Source of the DNA: Pseudomonadota bacterium
GTDB lineage: Bacteria > Pseudomonadota > Alphaproteobacteria > Acetobacterales > Acetobacteraceae
Reading direction: 5' to 3'
DNA: 8,674 nucleotides
Assembly: GCA_021815835.1 (NCBI GenBank)
Contig: JAKAZN010000047.1
Location: 1 to 8,674 of the forward strand
Shown here: positions 7,386 through 8,674 of the stretch, in pieces
Layout: each line of letters opens with the position of its first letter
Position numbering within the stretch: the stretch's first letter is position 1
The notes under the pieces: generated by a model
Databases searched by the model: none
Seen by the model: only the letters and a program-made list of their open reading frames with translations
What the model was told of the DNA's origin: nothing
Translations under genes and position numbers: made by a program

Positions 7386-8645
7386 ATGGCAAGGTTTGGG
7401 TGCCATGAGCGCAATTTTTTGCGCTCGTTTGCCATTGGCGCGGTGCTGGTCGCGGGGCTGGGTGCGCGCCTCGCCGCCGCCGCCCCGCCGCCGCCCCGCT
7501 CCGCGATCCTGGAGGTTGCCGCCACCGGGCGAATCCTGCAAGCCCAGGACCCGGACGGGCTGCGCCACCCCGCCAGCCTCACCAAGCTGATGACCTTGTA
7601 TATGACGTTCCAGGCGTTGCGCGACCGTCGCATCGCCATGGACGAACTCGTGCCGGTCTCGGCCCATGCCGCCTCGATGCAGCCGACCAAACTCGGTCTC
7701 GTGCCGGGGACGCGGATCACCGTCCACCAGGCGATCCTCGGCCTGATTACCCGCTCGGCCAACGACGCCGCCGTGGCGCTCGGGGAATTGCTGGGCGGGA
7801 GCGAGGCGCGGTTCGCCCAGATGATGACCTTGCGCGCGCACGCGCTCGGGATGCGGCGCACGAATTTCGTGAATGCCTCCGGCCTGCCCGCGGCCGAGCA
7901 ATGGACCACGGCGCGCGACATGGCGCTGCTGGCGCGGCGGCTGATCAGCGATTTCCCGCAATACTACCCCCTGTTCAGCACGCCGAGCTTCACGTTCCGG
8001 GGCCAGACGGTGCTCAATCTCGACCGGATGCTGAAGCTCTATCCCGGGGTCGATGGGCTCAAGACCGGCTTCGTCGATGCCTCCGGCCGCAACCTGGTCA
8101 CCAGCGGGGTGCGCAGCGGCGTGCGCCTGGTCGGGGTCGAGTTCGGTGCCCGCAGCTGGCCGCGGGCGTATGGCGGCATGGCCGACCTGCTGAACGCCGG
8201 GTATCTCGCCCTCAATATTCCCGCGCCCGGCCCGGCGCGGGAGATGACCGCCAGCGCCGCGCCGGTCCTGCCGTCGCTGATCGCGCGCGCGCACGCCGAA
8301 ACGGTCGTCCGCCGCCCGCCGCTGCCCGCGGCCCCCGTGCGGCGGGTCGCCAGCTTGCGGCGGGTCGCCAGCTTGCGGCAGGTCCCGGCACGCTGGGCGA
8401 TCCAGGTCGGCAGCTTCCGCACCCGCCCGGCGGCACTGCGCGCGGCCTCCAGTGCCCGGCGCGCCGCCAGCCTCGGCAAGATCCACCTGGAGCGGGTGGC
8501 GATCCGCGGCGGCTGGCTCTGGCGCGCCCAGGTCACCGGGTTCACCGAGCACGAAGCCTACGGCGCCTGCGGCCGGATCGCACATAGGCGGACCGGATGT
8601 CTTGTGGTGCGGTCGGAATCCGCGCGGCGCTACGCGCGGGGCTGA
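7386..8645 (+). CDS. D-alanyl-D-alanine carboxypeptidase (PBP5/6-like) with C-terminal SPOR domain
   Basis: A 419-residue periplasmic serine peptidase of the S11 family that trims the terminal D-Ala from peptidoglycan stem pentapeptides. Residues 1 to about 32 are a Sec signal peptide (positive start, hydrophobic FAIGAVLVAGLGA, AAA before the mature end). All three active-site motifs are present: S64-LT-K67 with the nucleophile serine, S124-A-N126, and K226-T-G228. NASGLP (163-168) is also typical. The catalytic domain ends near 275. A P/A/R-rich linker (about 280-335) contains the repeat RRVASL twice. Residues about 336-410 (RWAIQVGSFRTRPAAL onward) look like a SPOR domain, which binds denuded glycan strands at the division site. 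This replaces the amphipathic membrane anchor of E. coli PBP5. AGGAG at 7371-7375 lies ten bases before the ATG. The gene is divergent from the phasin gene and looks complete. Confidence 0.93.
   Translation: MARFGCHERNFLRSFAIGAVLVAGLGARLAAAAPPPPRSAILEVAATGRILQAQDPDGLRHPASLTKLMTLYMTFQALRDRRIAMDELVPVSAHAASMQPTKLGLVPGTRITVHQAILGLITRSANDAAVALGELLGGSEARFAQMMTLRAHALGMRRTNFVNASGLPAAEQWTTARDMALLARRLISDFPQYYPLFSTPSFTFRGQTVLNLDRMLKLYPGVDGLKTGFVDASGRNLVTSGVRSGVRLVGVEFGARSWPRAYGGMADLLNAGYLALNIPAPGPAREMTASAAPVLPSLIARAHAETVVRRPPLPAAPVRRVASLRRVASLRQVPARWAIQVGSFRTRPAALRAASSARRAASLGKIHLERVAIRGGWLWRAQVTGFTEHEAYGACGRIAHRRTGCLVVRSESARRYARG
8340..8384 (+). repeat. 18-bp tandem repeat, 2.5 copies, inside the carboxypeptidase gene
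   Basis: The unit CGGCGGGTCGCCAGCTTG occurs at 8340-8357 and again, identical, at 8358-8375. A nine-base partial copy with one mismatch follows at 8376-8384. It encodes RRVASL, RRVASL and RQV in the linker between the catalytic and SPOR domains. Copy-number change would keep the frame. Confidence 0.9.
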
Positions 8646-8674
8646 CCGCCCGCCCCCCCCCCCGACTGCCCGAT
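8646..8674. other. Short non-coding end with an 11-base poly-C run
   Basis: After the carboxypeptidase stop codon only 29 bases remain, including 11 consecutive C residues (8653-8663). No terminator or gene start is visible. A run of eight C residues lies near the other window end (6-13). Confidence 0.6.

Noticed and set aside
7350..8585. A 411-codon open frame on the - strand, opposite the carboxypeptidase
   Set aside because: The + strand gene has a signal peptide, three active-site motifs and a good ribosome binding site; the antisense frame has none of these.

Overview
The window is a high-GC bacterial chromosomal segment with a strong G/C bias at third codon positions. It carries seven complete protein-coding genes. 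Gene content points to an alphaproteobacterium, most likely of the Rhodospirillales/Acetobacteraceae type. The signs are the ClpS and ClpA sequences, a small phasin of the alphaproteobacterial kind, and a D,D-carboxypeptidase with a SPOR tail. The taxonomic placement is inference; no rRNA or tRNA gene is present to test it.

Left part (1-3524, all on +): a metal-dependent amidohydrolase of the decarboxylase type (77-1075); an intergenic stretch with a strong stem-loop; then a Tat-exported solute-binding protein of the amino-acid/urea class (1226-2479), followed 13 nt later by a CobW/COG0523 metallochaperone-type GTPase (2493-3524). The binding protein has no permease or ATPase genes beside it. 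The likely theme is small-molecule uptake and metal-enzyme maintenance, but the substrate cannot be read from the sequence.

Middle part (3583-7106, all on -): a phasin gene (7106-6570), then clpS (6318-5992), then clpA (5928-3583), in that order of transcription. A good intrinsic terminator (6457-6493) lies between phasin and clpS, so clpS-clpA probably forms its own operon. ClpS delivers N-degron substrates to ClpA, the AAA+ unfoldase that feeds ClpP; clpP is not in the window. The phasin is expected to coat polyhydroxyalkanoate (PHA) granules.

Right part (7107-8674): the region divergent from the phasin gene holds a well-formed sigma-70-type phasin promoter. A perfect 15-bp TGC/GCA palindrome sits on the expected transcription start and matches the pattern reported for the PHA regulator PhaR. 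A second TGC-N3-GCA palindrome lies just upstream of the -35 box. On the + strand follows a penicillin-binding-protein-5-like D,D-carboxypeptidase (7386-8645) with a C-terminal SPOR domain and an 18-bp tandem repeat in its linker. The window begins and ends close to poly-C runs.

I saw no mobile element, CRISPR array, tRNA, rRNA or clearly new multi-gene system. The most interesting signals are regulatory: the paired palindromes at the phasin promoter and the row of three stem-loops after the phasin gene.
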